Assembly (NCBI GenBank): GCA_029204225.1
Contig: CM055097.1
Coordinates: 59,586,883 to 59,650,882 of the forward strand
Length of the DNA: 64,000 nt
Source of the DNA: Diphasiastrum complanatum
Lineage: Eukaryota > Streptophyta > Lycopodiopsida > Lycopodiales > Lycopodiaceae
Direction: 5' to 3'
A program made the translations under genes and the position numbers. This document shows, piece after piece, positions 63,658 to 64,000 of this stretch. The stretch's first letter is position 1; every line of letters begins with the position of its first letter. Below the pieces are notes generated by a model. That model was not told the DNA's origin. It ran no database searches and worked only from the letters and a program-made list of their open reading frames with translations.

Positions 63658-64000
63658 AAGTATTGTTGTGGTAATGCACAAAGAATTGATAGTAGTGAGT
63701 ATTTCATGACGTCTTCACAGGATAACGCTTCCACCACCATCCATGTATGAGCTTTGTCATAAGCTAGCAAAACGTATCACCACCTCGACTTAATCAAAGA
63801 CACTATAAAAACAATATTCTACTTATGTTCGCTCTTTCTGTAAAGCATAGCTTTCCTCTGTCTGTCTTTCTTTCTTTTTTATTGTTTACAATTCAAACGA
63901 TTATTGAAATAACCTAATACAAGAAATCGTACTCGTTTTTGGCTTAAAATACTCTTGGAACGCATGGATTTGCACAAGGGTTGTTATAGTCTCTAATGTT

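Overview
The window is nuclear DNA of a seed plant, most likely an angiosperm. The evidence is two plant-type protein genes, one with eight short exons and canonical GT-AG introns, and a dense, nested population of decayed plant transposons: Ty3/gypsy, Ty1/copia, hAT and CACTA. Very long perfect CT/GA/CA dinucleotide tracts are also common. I see no prokaryotic, organellar or CRISPR-like features. The species cannot be named from what I can see.

Layout. Bases 1-9,250 hold a broken gypsy reverse transcriptase/RNase H, an unidentified decayed coding stretch, two related LTR-like blocks (the second followed by an Athila/Tat-type tRNA-Asp primer site), a pyrimidine-rich leader, and an unidentified decayed minus-strand coding stretch. 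Bases 9,300-11,400 carry a dispersed repeat, microsatellites and an 82-bp minisatellite. An intact single-exon membrane-protein gene lies at 11,816-12,928, in the family annotated in plants as polyadenylate-binding protein 1-B-binding protein-like. Its downstream flank holds two old tandem duplications. Bases 17,400-27,050 are transposon remains: a BED-finger hAT transposase (minus), a CACTA TNP2-like transposase (plus) and a gypsy RT/RNase H (minus).

The main result is at 27,467-58,932. Eight short exons join in consistent phase into an uninterrupted 314-codon reading frame that I recognise as urease accessory protein UreD, which acts with UreF and UreG in nickel activation of urease. The coding sequence is 945 bp including the stop, but the gene spans 31.5 kb. 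Introns 1, 3 and 6 are about 12.1, 8.2 and 9.1 kb and contain most of the transposons there: two gypsy elements and an hAT in intron 1, gypsy and copia pieces and a gag/RNase H deletion derivative in intron 3, and a copia element with both LTR starts in intron 6. The other four introns are 83-782 bp.

Bases 58,933-64,000 are intergenic: a compound microsatellite beside a perfect 25-bp inverted repeat, a repeat block ending in a hairpin, and the 5' end of a minus-strand copia element (LTR, duplicated primer site, gag start). A 156-bp repeat here also occurs inverted at 9,313-9,468.

The two genes are unrelated neighbours and nothing suggests co-regulation. I found no previously undescribed gene system. 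The most useful points are the hidden UreD gene structure, the unidentified minus-strand coding remnant at 7.5-9.1 kb, and several unusual repeat and LTR structures.
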